Part shown: positions 49,344 to 61,700 of the stretch, piece after piece
Layout of the letters: the number at the start of each line of letters is the position of its first letter
Numbering within the stretch: position 1 is the stretch's first letter
Assembly (NCBI RefSeq): GCF_033807715.1
Contig: NC_084596.1
Span: 32,872,879-32,936,878 of the forward strand
Length of the DNA stretch: 64,000 nt
Origin: Cololabis saira
Taxonomy: Eukaryota; Chordata; Actinopteri; Beloniformes; Belonidae
Direction of reading: 5' to 3'
Program-made: the position numbers and the translations under genes
The notes under the pieces: model-generated
What the model was told of the DNA's origin: nothing
What the model saw: the letters and a program-made list of their open reading frames with translations, nothing else
Database searches by the model: none

Positions 49344-49935
49344 TCAAGTCTTTGAATTTCTTCGTGTAACACAATATTTTACTATAATTTTCAAATGTAC
49401 CTAAATGTCAGGAGTTTTTCGGGTTATTTGCCCCAAACTCTCTGGTGGCCATCTTAGAACTTTTGAATTTATATAATTGAACTTGACGTGCAGTGAAGCG
49501 GGTTTTTATCACGTGGATATCTTTTTTCCCCCCGCACATTGGCCCTGCTCGCATCAGCGTGTCCCTCCACAGGTCCGGCACAAACACCAGCCGCTTCACC
49601 TCCACCTCTCTGCCGCGGGAGCGCGCAGCCAGGCGCGCTCACGTGGTCCTGAAAGACGAGGGAAAAGCTTATCATTATGTGAAGCTGCTCTCAACCTTCT
49701 CACGGGTGGAGCTGCTGGATTCACGCTGCTTAACTCGAAGCAGAAGGAAGGGGAAAAGGAGGACTTTGTAATTGAAGACAAACAAAACAAACCAAAGGAA
49801 TTGTGTTTTTATCATTTATAACCCGACTCAGTTCCCACACCTGGGGAAACTTGGGCTGAACACATCCAGCTCCGAATGCAAATCCAAACTAAACATAGTT
49901 GTACATTGTTTTATCCTTTTACACAAGTTGTTTAT

Positions 49936-50437
49936 TAGGGGTGTAACAATATATCGTGCCACAAAATTTTGTGATACAAAAATGTCACAATACGTGTCGT
50001 GGAGGTGACAAAGTGTATCGCGATATTGGAATATTAATATTAATCTATTGTGTTGACTAGTAACGCGCATCTGAAAAAAGAAAAAAGTCAAATCATACAT
50101 GAGAGAAACTATTCGGTTTGTGGCAAAATATTTTTACTTGTATGAAACTAAAGATGCATAATGCAAACCTGACATTTACTTTTAGTTCAGTTTGTGGAAA
50201 ATGGTTGGCCCGGCTTGCTCTTTAAAACTTAAACAGTTATAAAGCATTACAAACTGTAACAAAAGGGCAAACGCACAGTATTGTTTTGTATTTTGTGTCT
50301 TTCAAATAAAAGACATTTTTTTCCAGTCATATGTTCCTCATTCAAGGTTGTTAAAAAAATACTGCTATAATATCGTATCGTTATCGTGACCTCAGTATCG
50401 TACCGTATCGTGAGATTAGTGTATCGTTACACCCCTA
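49936..50437. mobile_element. hAT element with perfect 8-bp target duplication
   Basis: Ends TAGGGGTGTAAC and GTTACACCCCTA are flanked by TTGTTTAT on both sides (49928-49935 and 50438-50445). Subterminal atatcg/cgatat words recur on both sides. It lies in the lrrc8d 5' UTR intron. Confidence 0.93.
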
Positions 50438-51687
50438 TTGTTTATGTTAATGATAGTCATAGCTGTTATCCAGAATACTCACGTATTTCTTTACATTGAA
50501 GTTGGTGCATGAAACTTGTGTGAAGGGGTTAAAACGTCACCATATTGAGGCTTATACACTGCGCCCTGGCCTTTTAATCTTTGACTATTATTAACTATTC
50601 CTAAGCGCAGTGTCGTCTACAACGGCCTAGACACCATTTGTGTTCACAAGACAAACTCATCATTGGAGTTTCTGCTCCTTCTGGCATGTTTCCAACTCTT
50701 CATTTTGAAACAGTTGTTAAACTGTCAAATTAACTTCTTTCACATCTAAAATGATGTAATAAATTACTAAAACCTGAAATACTTTGCTCATAGCAAAACT
50801 TAATCCATGTTTATTTTGTGATGTGCATTAAGGCATGGAGGGTGTTTGTCTCTGCACCTCTTATTTATGGCAGGTCCCAGGGTTTGAAAGGAGAACATGT
50901 TCTGATCTACTCATTTTTGTCTGTTTATTTATTCGGCATGAACCAGATCAGATGACAAAAGCGGCCGCCCAAACAATACAGACAGAACCACGCCGACCCA
51001 ATTAAATAACTTCGTATTTCAGACAATGAAACCCATGTGTGGAAAAGTCTGTGACCCAGAGGAGTTGGTGGACTTGGGACTTCATCAAAACACTCAGCGC
51101 TGTTTCGGGGAAAAAGAAAAAGGGAAAAAAAAACAGCAGCATGTTAGTTCAAAGCACAGTCATGGTGTGGTTTTTGAACACTGACTGGCAAGTGACAGGA
51201 AGCTAGAGTTCAGCGCTGCACAGCATGAAGCGATTACGAAGAGCGCGGTGCGGAGCAGGGTCCCGGGTTACACATTTACAGCTTGTTTAGCCGGGGCATA
51301 AACGTGACTCCGGCAGAGACACGGCTGTAGCGCTCGACTTTCTGGCAGAAAGATTTAACATCCTGGTCTGTTTTCCTTCAAAGACAAACAAACAAAAACT
51401 CACACCATGATGAAGAGAAGAGTGTACTGAGGTCTCAGACGGTTGTCGTGCTACGACAGAACACGAGGGAGACGCCCGCCACCATTATTTTATTTATTCA
51501 ACCCTTTGTTCAAAACCAAACTAACCACTTTACAGTGATGATTAAATAAAGAAAGCAGGAAATATCGAGAATTCTCAACCGGCAAACAGACAAGTTACTG
51601 TTCAGTAACCAAAATAAATCCATTTACATTTTTTCTTCTTGGTCTCGGGATCTTTTTAAGAATAACATTCCTGTGTTTGTTGCAGTT

Positions 51688-54240
51688 ATGTTCACGCTCA
51701 CCGAGGTTGCATCCTTGAACGACATCCAGCCCACGTACCGCATCTTGAAGCCATGGTGGGACGTCTTCATGGACTACCTGGGGCTGGTCATGCTCATGCT
51801 GGCCATATTTGCAATGACCATGCAGATCACCAAGGACCAGGTCTCCTGCCTCCCGTGTCTGGAGGACTCGGAGGAAGTCTTAAAAGCTACCTCCGGCCCC
51901 GCAAGGAAGATATTTGAGGGAACCACCACAGGCCCTGCTGCCACCACCGTCCTGCTGGACACAAAGGACCTGCCAGACGAGGCGGTTCACACCATTTACA
52001 CGACGGCGCAGCAGACCGCTCTACTGACAGACGCCAACAGCAGACCGCAGGGAACAGGCGTCAAAACCAACCTGGACTTTCAACAGTATGTCTTTATCAA
52101 CCAAATGTGTTACCATGTTGCCTTGCCCTGGTATTCCAAGTACTTCCCATACCTCACTCTCATCCACACCATTATTCTCATGGTCAGTAGCAATTTCTGG
52201 TTCAAATACCCCAAAACCAGTTCCAAGATTGAGCACTTTGTGTCTATTCTGGGTCGGTGCTTTGAGTCTCCGTGGACCACGAAGGCGTTGTCTGAGACGG
52301 CGTGCGAGGACTCTGAGGAGAACAAGCAGAGGCTGACGGGCACCTCGTCGGTCCCGCAGCAGGTGTCTCTAGAGGGGAAGGATGAAGGGACCAATGCGAA
52401 CCAGTCTACCCCCATGCTCGGGGTCAAGTTCTCTGCAGACAAACCCATTGCAGAGGTGCCGAGCAGCATGACCATCCTGGATAAAAAGGATGGGGAGCAG
52501 GCCAAAGCCCTGTTTGAGAAGGTGAGGAAGTTCAGAGCCCACGTGGAGGACAGTGACTTCATCTACAAGCTCTACGTGGCGCAGACCGCCGTCAAGACGG
52601 TCAAGTTTATTTTGATATTGTGCTACACTTCCACCTTTTTGGCCGAAATAAAATTTTGTCACATTTGCAAAAGTGAGAGCAACCCAAACATAAAACTGCT
52701 AACGGGATACGAGATGTTCTTCTGCACGCACAACATGGCTTTCATGCTCAACAAGCTCCTCATCACTTACATGGCGCTCATTTTAATATACGGGCTGACG
52801 TGCCTCTACTCGCTGTTCTGGGTGTTTCGACGGCCGCTGAAGGAGTACTCGTTCGAGAAGGTAAGGGAGGAGAGCAGCTTCAGTGACATTCCTGACGTCA
52901 AAAACGACTTTGCATTCCTCTTACACATGGTTGACCAATACGACCAGCTTTACTCCAAGCGCTTCGGCGTGTTCCTGTCCGAGGTGAGTGAGAACAAGCT
53001 GAGGGAGATCAGCCTCAATCACGAGTGGACATTTGAAAAGTTGCGGCAGCTAGTCAGCCGTAACGCACTGGACCAACAAGAGCTGCACCTCTTCATGCTC
53101 TCCGGCCTCCCGAATGCCGTGTTCGACCTCACGGACCTGGAGGTTCTGAAGCTGGAGCTGATTCCCGAGGTGAGGTTTTCAGCCAAGGTCTCGCAGATGA
53201 CCAGCCTGCAGGAGCTGCATCTCTGCCACAGTCCCGCCAAAGTGGAGCAGACGGCCTTCGCTTTCCTGCGGGATCATCTCCGCTGCCTCCATGTCAAGTT
53301 CACAGACGTGGCCGAGATCCCGCCGTGGGTGTATCTGCTGAGGAGTCTGAGGGAGCTGAACCTAATCGGCAACCTGAGCTCAGAAAACAACAAAATGATC
53401 GGTCTGGAATCCATGCGAGACCTGAGGCACTTAAAGACATTAATCCTGAAGAGCAACCTCACCAAAATGCCCACAAACATCACAGAGCTTTCGCCACACC
53501 TGATCCGGTTGGTGGTGCACAACGACGGTACGAAGCTGCTGGTACTGAACAGCCTGAAAAAGATGACCAGCTTGATTGAGCTGGAGCTGCACTGCTGCGA
53601 GCTGGAGAGGATCCCCCACGCCGTCTTCAGCCTCACCAACTTACAGGAGCTCGACTTGAAATCCAACAACATCCGCACCATCGAGGAGATCATCAGCTTC
53701 CAGCACCTCAAGAGGCTGACGTGCCTTAAGCTGTGGCACAACAAGATCATCACCATCCCGTCATCTGTGGGCCAGGTCAAGTCCCTGGAGTCTCTCCACC
53801 TGTCTCACAATAAACTGGAGTCCCTCCCGGCCGCCTTGTTCACGCTTCCCAAGCTGCGGCACTTGGACGTGGGCCACAACTCTATCACGGTGCTTCCACC
53901 AGACGTGGGTCTCCTCCACAACCTCCAGCACTTAGCCATCAACTCCAACAAGCTGGAGGCCCTGCCCAAGCCTCTGTTCAGATGTACCAAGCTCAAGGTG
54001 CTGTGCTTGGGCCACAATGCGCTCACCACGCTGCCGGAGTCGGTGTGTCAGCTGGTCCAGCTCACTCAGCTGGAGCTTCGAGGAAACTGTCTGGACAGGC
54101 TGCCCGCCCAGCTGGGAAACTGCCGGCTGTTGCGCAAAAACGCCCTGATTGTGGAGGACCATCTCTTTGACACTCTGCCCATGGAAGTTAAGGAGAGCAT
54201 CAGCCGGGAAACGAACGTGTCCTTCACAAGTGGCTTATAG
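51688..54240 (+). CDS. lrrc8d: Volume-regulated anion channel subunit LRRC8D
   Basis: LRRC8D assembles with LRRC8A into hexameric channels in the plasma membrane that release chloride and organic osmolytes on swelling and pass uncharged substrates and some drugs. The single coding exon gives 850 aa (human 858). The start is MFTLTEVASLNDIQP at 51688, two bases after the acceptor; an upstream in-frame reading begins in the intron and is rejected. Membrane segments lie near residues 25-46, 152-172, 302-322 and 355-378. The first extracellular loop (47-150) is the most divergent part. The intracellular loop (173-300) keeps FKYPKTSSKIEHFVSILGRC and ILDKKDGEQAKALFEKVRKF. After LKEYSFEKVREESSFSDIPD come about 15-17 leucine-rich repeats to the C-terminus. 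The D paralogue is chosen over A, B, C and E from the loop and the HDTLPL-like end (VEDHLFDTLPMEVKE). The gene appears intact. Confidence 0.96.
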   Translation: MFTLTEVASLNDIQPTYRILKPWWDVFMDYLGLVMLMLAIFAMTMQITKDQVSCLPCLEDSEEVLKATSGPARKIFEGTTTGPAATTVLLDTKDLPDEAVHTIYTTAQQTALLTDANSRPQGTGVKTNLDFQQYVFINQMCYHVALPWYSKYFPYLTLIHTIILMVSSNFWFKYPKTSSKIEHFVSILGRCFESPWTTKALSETACEDSEENKQRLTGTSSVPQQVSLEGKDEGTNANQSTPMLGVKFSADKPIAEVPSSMTILDKKDGEQAKALFEKVRKFRAHVEDSDFIYKLYVAQTAVKTVKFILILCYTSTFLAEIKFCHICKSESNPNIKLLTGYEMFFCTHNMAFMLNKLLITYMALILIYGLTCLYSLFWVFRRPLKEYSFEKVREESSFSDIPDVKNDFAFLLHMVDQYDQLYSKRFGVFLSEVSENKLREISLNHEWTFEKLRQLVSRNALDQQELHLFMLSGLPNAVFDLTDLEVLKLELIPEVRFSAKVSQMTSLQELHLCHSPAKVEQTAFAFLRDHLRCLHVKFTDVAEIPPWVYLLRSLRELNLIGNLSSENNKMIGLESMRDLRHLKTLILKSNLTKMPTNITELSPHLIRLVVHNDGTKLLVLNSLKKMTSLIELELHCCELERIPHAVFSLTNLQELDLKSNNIRTIEEIISFQHLKRLTCLKLWHNKIITIPSSVGQVKSLESLHLSHNKLESLPAALFTLPKLRHLDVGHNSITVLPPDVGLLHNLQHLAINSNKLEALPKPLFRCTKLKVLCLGHNALTTLPESVCQLVQLTQLELRGNCLDRLPAQLGNCRLLRKNALIVEDHLFDTLPMEVKESISRETNVSFTSGL

Positions 54241-55193
54241 CACATCAAACTGACCCTCACGGAGAAAGACATTTTATTTCTACCTGTAACAGTGAATGCA
54301 TCTCATTATTTTAATGTGCTATTGTAGTTGCTTACATTTTAACATACCTTAAGAATATACATTGCTTTTGTTGTCGCTTTGTCTCTAATTCAGCTTTTTT
54401 ATCATACCGTTTAATTAATAATAACACATTAAGCTTTCCTATGTTATTCCAGTGACACAGTATGTAGATTATTCTTGATTGTTTTAGGTACTCAGGTATA
54501 ATTGTAACCATTGGGAACAATCTTTGCCTTAACTGCTGCTATTTTATTTTGTTTTTTAACAGTACAAGGGGTTTTCACGACAACAACAAAAAAAAAAAAG
54601 GCCAAAAATGAACGACTCATGTTCTCTCGTGTGCTTTTTCATACAGGCTCTACCTTTAGGGTCACTTTTAGATGTTATAGAAGCAAGCACAATGCAACAC
54701 TCCTTCCTTTCGAGGTAGTTTTAACTAATGCTGACGTCTTGTAACCCACGTATATTTTCCTCACACGTAGTCTCGTAGCGTGCAGAATAACTTTAGTATG
54801 GTACAACTCAGGTGGAGTTCAAGCGGCAGACATGAACCTTTCCCTAAGTTGTGTAAAGATTGTACACGAAGGCCTTTACTACAAGATTTAATTGGATGTG
54901 AAAACATGACCATGTAAATGCCGTTTTGTGATAACCTGTTCTGAGACCAATAAGAGCTGACAAAAGGGAAATCTGCAGATTTGTTGTTTTTAAAAAAAAT
55001 CATGTTTTGAAATTTGATGTATGATTGAAGCCTGTCACTGGCTGGACTGATCCACTCACCTGTGCAGTCACCTGTCGATGATAACGTGTCTCTTTTCTTT
55101 GAATGTACCTCTGTGTAGGCCTGAACAAATGTCCTTCAGGGCTGCTCTATCACCTTGGTAATCCCACGCTCAAAGTTCACCACTTACAATAAA
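54241..55193 (+). terminator. lrrc8d: lrrc8d 3' UTR ending at a polyadenylation signal
   Basis: An AT-rich, ORF-poor stretch follows the stop codon. AATAAA at 55188-55193 is the first canonical signal after it and is a plausible end. Confidence 0.5.
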
Positions 55194-55199
55194 AGACGA

Positions 55200-57960
55200 T
55201 TCCAGACGATCGTTTAATCATTATTCATCTCGCTCACGTGCGCTTCCAAGATAAAAAAAGCTGCCCCAGTTTTTCTAATAAGATGTTATGGTGATTGTTA
55301 AAGGGGTGTTTTCACACATACGATCCGTTGTGAGTGAACCGAACTCTGGTCTCAAAGTGGACCAAGAAATGAACCAGCAGAAAAAGTTCACTTCCAAATC
55401 ATGAGATAATTTGCGGTTCTCCTTCTAGTCCACTTCAGATCTGAGGATGAGCTTTACTGAGACCCCTCCAGAGGAGTTTGCCTCATTTTGAGTGTTCAAA
55501 TGTGCGTGAAAATGCTGAGTAATCGCTCCGTTTATTTCAGGATGTGTGAACCAACACATGTTAAGACCTCCACCTTAATTCAAAAGCATTTTTATGAGAG
55601 ATGTTTCTCAGTAGCAAAGGGATTGTGGAACTGAGACGGACAACTTCATTGTCCGGGCTGATGTGTCGTCCCAAATCTTTTTGTTGATTGTTTTGTATTT
55701 GAATAGGCTTTTTTTTTGAGGAACTGAGTAAAATCACCCTAAAGTTTAATATGTGCTCATGCCGAAGGTCTGAGGAAACAAATGTGACCCTACTCTAAGT
55801 AGACACTTTTGTGCATCAGAGCACTGATTCTTTAATTCTTCCAGTTAAATTGGGAATCACATTGAGGGATCAAATAGTGACATCATTGTTTCTCCCGGAA
55901 GAAAACATGAGTAGCAGTTTCCAGGTTAACTTTTCCCATGAACCTGCTTGACTCCCGTCTTCCAAACGTAACAAAAGGTTTTCAGATTTGCAGATTAAAG
56001 ATCAACTCAGCTGCCTCTTTTCTTCACACCTTCAGCCCCCCTCTGCCTACAGTATTGTTCATAATATGCCTATTAGAAAATATAAAACACATTCATGTCA
56101 AGATGACTTCTTTTCACTATTAGAGGGATTATCTGCTGCAGATGAGCCCGCGTGTTAGTTTGATTCCTGTTAAGGCGGATCAGTAGTGGGACTATTCGCA
56201 GACACTGAGGACATCTTAGCTGAGAAACTGATGTCATAGTGTATATATCCTTCAGACACGCTACCCGGGATTTAAAGATATCAACATGCTGTTGTCCGGC
56301 TGGATTGACACACTTCATGATATACTGAGCTCTCATTAGATGTTCTTATGTTCTTAATCAGCTCTTTTTAATCCCCAAATCACTTGCTTTTAGTTGCATT
56401 AGCGCTGAATCCATCAGTTAAATGTGCCGACTGCTGAGATGAAGCATGCTGATTGCCTGTGGGAGGAGGGAAGAAGAGTGTAATGGAGATAGTAATTAAA
56501 GAAGAACAAATGATTTCTGGTTATAAACTCATAAATCTCTTCTTTAGCTGCAATAATAATGCATATAGGTCATTTTATTTCTCTCCCTATACACTTGTAT
56601 TGAGCTTGCAGCGTGTGTTTCCTCCTGTAGCTGAGACCAGGAGGCTGATTTCTGCAGGAAGCAGCTCTGGATATGTGTAATCTCCATGTAGGCTATCTGT
56701 TTTCAGGTGTAGATAAAGGTTGATGTTTCACTGGGGGTTTTAAATCGACAGCTAGACCTGAACTAGTTAGTTTGTCCTTATCTGTCATTACTTGCATTTA
56801 ACATTTAACATAAACTTACAAATAAACATATTGTATTCACAAAGGATTCCAAGAAATATTTAAAGTTCAATAGCACTGTTATCAGTATAAACAGAAGCAG
56901 ATGCAGGCTGTTATAAGAGTGCTGACGGGGGATAATGTTACAGAGGTAAGAGGCCTGCAGGACATGGAGGTATTACACATTATAGAAATACCTCTCTTTC
57001 TTTTAAGGGTTGGCATCTTTACAGAAGCTGCAAAATCTTTTGTTTTAGATTAGACCATTATTCTTTCATTTTCTTTATTATTCTGAAGAAAAATGTAACA
57101 GAATGAACATATGAGCCAGATTCATCACCATGTTATACATAATCTGAATAAAGTCCCTCTACCGTCAGCCAAAATCTTCTACTGCAGTGGAAGTTTGGGG
57201 TGAATCTAAGATTTTATAAGTGTAATGTTGGCCGAGAGCAATATTTCAGTATTCACCAGAGGCCATTATTATGTGTGTCCCAGGAACCCTGCTCACAATG
57301 CTGTCTTACACACTGGGTGATGCTCTGAATTGCAACAATGTCTGGCAACCTTACTGGTGTTTCCTGAAAGGCTTTACTAGCCTTGTATTTATTTACGTCT
57401 GTTGCATAAGATAAGCAGCAGTTGCTCATGGATGAATTATCAACAGATACTACCGTTAGAGTCCTGTGGACCCTTTCACTAGTAGGGTCAATAGTCCTTC
57501 TTTCATACTCGGCCACAACTTAAAACAACAGGAAAAGCTTCAGTAATAAAAAAGGCTCAGTAATCCCAGGGCGTGTTAATTGCCTTATAAAAATAACAAT
57601 CCATGAAGTATTAATGTTGATATCACACTGGTCTGCAAAAACGTATAGCATGACTTTTCAAATTTGACAGTAGATGAATGTAAGTGACATTTAATTTATA
57701 TTGTTTCAGTTCATGTCTGACAGACAGTTTTCGTTGGAGGCGCGTAGTTCCCTCAGTGCTGCGTTGTGCTGCCCCCTGCCGGCAGGAGCGGGGAACTGCA
57801 ACACCAGCGGCTGGGGGGCAGTTACAGCTACAGTTGTAGCCTTAGCTTTCACACAGAAATCCTGTTCTTTTGCAGTAATAACCTTCAACCCACCCACAAG
57901 TGTTTCAGGGCACAAGCTGATGCCACCCAGGAGGTATGTTAATAATATAACTGAGATGCA
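55200..57960. other. Intergenic spacer between lrrc8d and the znf326-like gene
   Basis: No recognisable exon. A stretch near 55,310-55,560 looks like an old repeat (ttcacacatacgatcc near its left edge), with weak support. An 87-codon plus-strand ORF at 57,701-57,964 lies in a locally GC-rich patch and could be a first exon of the downstream gene, but it resembles nothing I know. Confidence 0.4.
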
Positions 57961-57969
57961 TTAAAGTGG

Positions 57970-58420
57970 CAGTGGTGGATGTATGGAATAAATTAGATAT
58001 AGATTTGAAATTATGTAGAACTTTAACTTTATTTAAAAAAACATTGAAAAGAAGGATGATTTCCTTATATTAAATTAATGAGTGGCTTGATGTTGATTTG
58101 GGTATTTATTTAATTGGTGATTTGCTTTGATTTTTTAAGGATGAAGGTATGTACACTGCACCTTTATTTTAAAAATCTTTTTTATTTTTTGAGGAATGTT
58201 TGTTATCCCTACAGAGGCAATTTTTTTTACGGGCAGTCTTTCTCTTACTTTTTGCTTTTATTTTATTAATTTAATTAATCTTTTTGAGGGTAGGAAACTT
58301 TTTTGTTATGTTTTCTTTGAACAATTGAACGTTTTCTTGTTGTCAGTTTTATTCTTGGTTTTTTATTTATTTTTCTTTTGTGTCATGACCGAAAATAAAC
58401 TAAACTAAACTACAATGTAG
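57970..58420 (+). mobile_element. LINE 3' end, plus strand
   Basis: A plus frame near 57975-58075 reads VWNKLDIDLKLCRTLTLFKK followed by TLKRRMISLY and a stop, the C-terminal end of a LINE ORF2. A T-rich 3' UTR follows and ends in aataaactaaactaaact, a tail typical of such elements. Confidence 0.7.
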
Positions 58421-58726
58421 TAAAGATAGTAAACTGCTGCAGTCTCACTCTGGGACAGATGTGTTGGAGAAAGTTGAAAGTCTTTTGTTAAATTAGTTCC
58501 TGCCACTGTAATTTTGTTGCCTTAATAGAGTTTAATTTTTGTCTTGATGCTCAACTAAAAATGTTAAACAGGGCCAGTGTGTTTATTCAAACCTCAAACC
58601 TTCCTGTGCAGCTGTTTGCAACAGGCTTGCTTATCTTTCTTGATGGATTTGTGGTGGAAGTAAACACCATGTTTGGTGGTTGTTTTGTCTTCCTCACTTG
58701 CAGACTCTTTTCCTTTCTTCCTGCAG

Positions 58727-61700
58727 ACCCCCTGCATTTCATAGAAGCTATGAGGCGCTTATCACAAGCATCTGCCATGTCTGCATCAGCAACCACCGGA
58801 GAACAGAAAGCTGCAGGTTCAACAATGACGTCATTCAAACGCACATTTGCTGATATTTTCTTTCCCAAATTCATTTATCAATTATTGTGCTTATAGTTGT
58901 CATAACTTGATTTACTTTGGAACATCAAGGTATCCCTGCAGCTTGTAGTTGATCTCAATATTGACCCTATTTAGGGTTATATTGCTCAAATAGATGACAG
59001 GAGATGAGGTGCTGACCACAGATGACATGTCTAAGTAATTAATTCTATCAAAATAAACTGACATTGGTTTTTAATATCTTGTTTTCTATAGCACAATCAT
59101 CTGCTGAAAGGTGGAAGGCCTCATTCCAACCACTTGATGAACAAACGGAGAAAGCAGTGCAGAGAGGTGAGATGTTCAGTTTAAAATGATAATAGTGTTT
59201 CTAGTTTTCACAATCACAAAAAGGTAACTTAATTTGCTCAAAACATCGCCTGTCTGCTCTTGGCCACATTATACCTGGTTCCATGTGAACCTTGTGAGGT
59301 AGATGCAGCAGGGCACAACTAATGCCTCCTGACAGTTTTACAATACATACTTTATTAGATGTGCACAGCCTCTAAATTGTATTTTTCATCTTGCAATCAT
59401 TCACTGCGTGATGACCTGATGACCTGCGCCATTGCAATCACCAAGGTGATGCATCTTCCTCTGCTTGCAGGACTAAGCTTTATGACCCCAGCAGTCCTTT
59501 GTCTGCAGGTTCGGAGCCTGAGATGCCACGAGCTCCAGACGGGGACCCCTTCCCACCCAGCCAGGCTGTAAACCTGCCACATGACGGATGGGAATCTATG
59601 GTAGGCCAAACATTTTAAAAGCTTAACCAAAAACATAGCTAGTTGGAAGTGCTGCTTAAGCCAGAGTAACCCAGAGCAGCTGTCTCATCTGACCTAGTTC
59701 AGAAATAAGTGGCTCAAGTGGCCACATCATGCCTTTTTGTGCGTTCTGACTTACCTGCAGTGTAATAATGATGATTTACCAGCTTGTTTCTGGATTGCCT
59801 CTCTAACACAGTTTATCCCAACCCTGTTCTGCCCTGCATGATTTCTATGTTGCCCTGCTTCAACACACCTGGTTCAAATTAACGAGTCGCTGACAGAGAC
59901 GTCGATGACAAGCTGACGGGGATCCGGTCAGACGTGTTTGATGGCTGGACAAAAAAACTAAGCATTATATTAAACTGATGTATAAAAATATTATTTATAC
60001 AGTTATATAAAATCTGTGTTTGAAAATGATAGAAGTAATACTGAGTTTATTTTAAAGTTTATTCTACAGAAATGCAAAATAAAATCAGTCCTCGCCTCAG
60101 TTCTGATTTATTCTTTTTTTTTTTTTTACATGCAAATGTATTCCTACAAACTGGAGTGACTCCAGATAAAGATGATAACGCAGCTGTATTCATTTGTTTA
60201 AATGTGAATTGGTTCTTTGTGTGCTGCTGAGTGAAGTGCGTCTATGCAAAGTGAGCGCATTTAAATGCTTTTACAATAAGTCATTTTCAGTAAATGATTT
60301 TTGTGTCTGTAGATGGTGACTAACAATGCAGTTAGACTGAAAAGTGTGAGTGATGTTGAAAAGCTGGTTTCTTGTTGGGTACGCTTATAAACCTGTTTGG
60401 ATCTACCACCAGAACCGCGCTGTGAGGAAACTGAGGCCTCAGTCTCGGGTGAAAACAACCCCATTGTTGTCAAGGTTGTGGTTCTCGCACCACTTCATTC
60501 ACTTCTTTTCTTTTTTCCCCTTCTTTTTTTTAATTTAAGAATCACTGCCTCCTTTATTTTGGTGTAAAAATACCGTATCATCTGGTATTTTCTGTCCTTG
60601 TTGTAGGTGACCTCTCCACTTCAGCCGTCCCCACCTCGGTTAAATCGGGACTATCAGCATCAGATGGGATTTATAGTTTTATTTAAACAGGTAAACTGGC
60701 ATTTTCACACAGTCAAGGTTGCCACAACTGCAGAGACGAGTTTGAGATGGACGATTGCTTTAAACGGCTAACTTGAGTAATTCTCCTTAAAATGTTGTTC
60801 AGCAGGATCGGACCAAGAACCACCACCCACAAAAGTGAACAGGGACAAAACTTTCATAGCAAACAGGTAAACCCTAAATACAATAATCTCAACTACCTTT
60901 ATAGATAAAACCTTTTGGATAGTAAGAGAACTGGATCTTTTCATGTAATGCTTACTGGGGCTTTTTTGTGAAAATGCAATATAATATTAAAATGTTTCAT
61001 CATTGTAGGAATTCAATTAAAATCATGTTTTTTGCGACCCTGGAAGGAGGATCATTCAACCAGATTCTAAATATTGCGCGCTTCAGTCTGCACCTTGTTG
61101 CACCGCCGTGTGATTGCAGCAGCCTGGAGTTTTAGTCAGATGCCTGGAAAAGGATGTTGAAGCTTGTCAACTGGGCTCAATTTGGATGTTGCCACCAGAT
61201 GTCACTAAATACCACACACCGGACTTCAGAAGTGTTTTTCTTGCAGGAGTCAGTCACCTGTGACCTTTGTGAGGTTGAGCTCACCACCACGCAGAAGCTG
61301 GAAGATCATTCAAACAGCAGAACCCACCGGGATACGCTGGAGCACATTCAGCAGAACCATCATTATGACGACCTGGTTATAGCGGCCCTGCAGGTAAGAT
61401 GAGGCCCTGTGGAAAGACCTACCACTTACTAAACTTACGTTGAATGAATAACTTCTGATGGAAATGTTCAGCTTAGGAAAACATTTTTACAGTTAATGTG
61501 CAGTCTGAACTTTATTTTAACAGTGTTCTGATATATTGATGAGTGGATGAGTTCTTCAGATTAGAAGGTAATTAGAAGGTAAATTAATGTATTCCTTTAT
61601 TATTATTTTTTTATTTATTATTTTAAGTTTAAGAGCTTCTTGCAGCTGCAGAACAGATATAATGGTATTGACCCTGTGCATCGTTTTACACTAAATACAA

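Larger units (their letters stand above)
49059..51685 (+). other. lrrc8d: Probable lrrc8d 5' UTR intron
   Basis: It runs from the gtaagta donor to the pyrimidine-rich acceptor ending tgttgcag just before the start codon exon. It holds a long A run (49319-49343), a complete hAT element (49936-50437) and a GC-rich patch at 49,550-49,750 with short ORFs on both strands that I do not recognise. That patch could be an alternative first exon. Confidence 0.45.

Noticed and set aside
51673..51687. Upstream in-frame start for lrrc8d (five extra residues)
   Set aside because: The bases lie in the intron before the acceptor cag; the conserved family start is MFTL at 51688.
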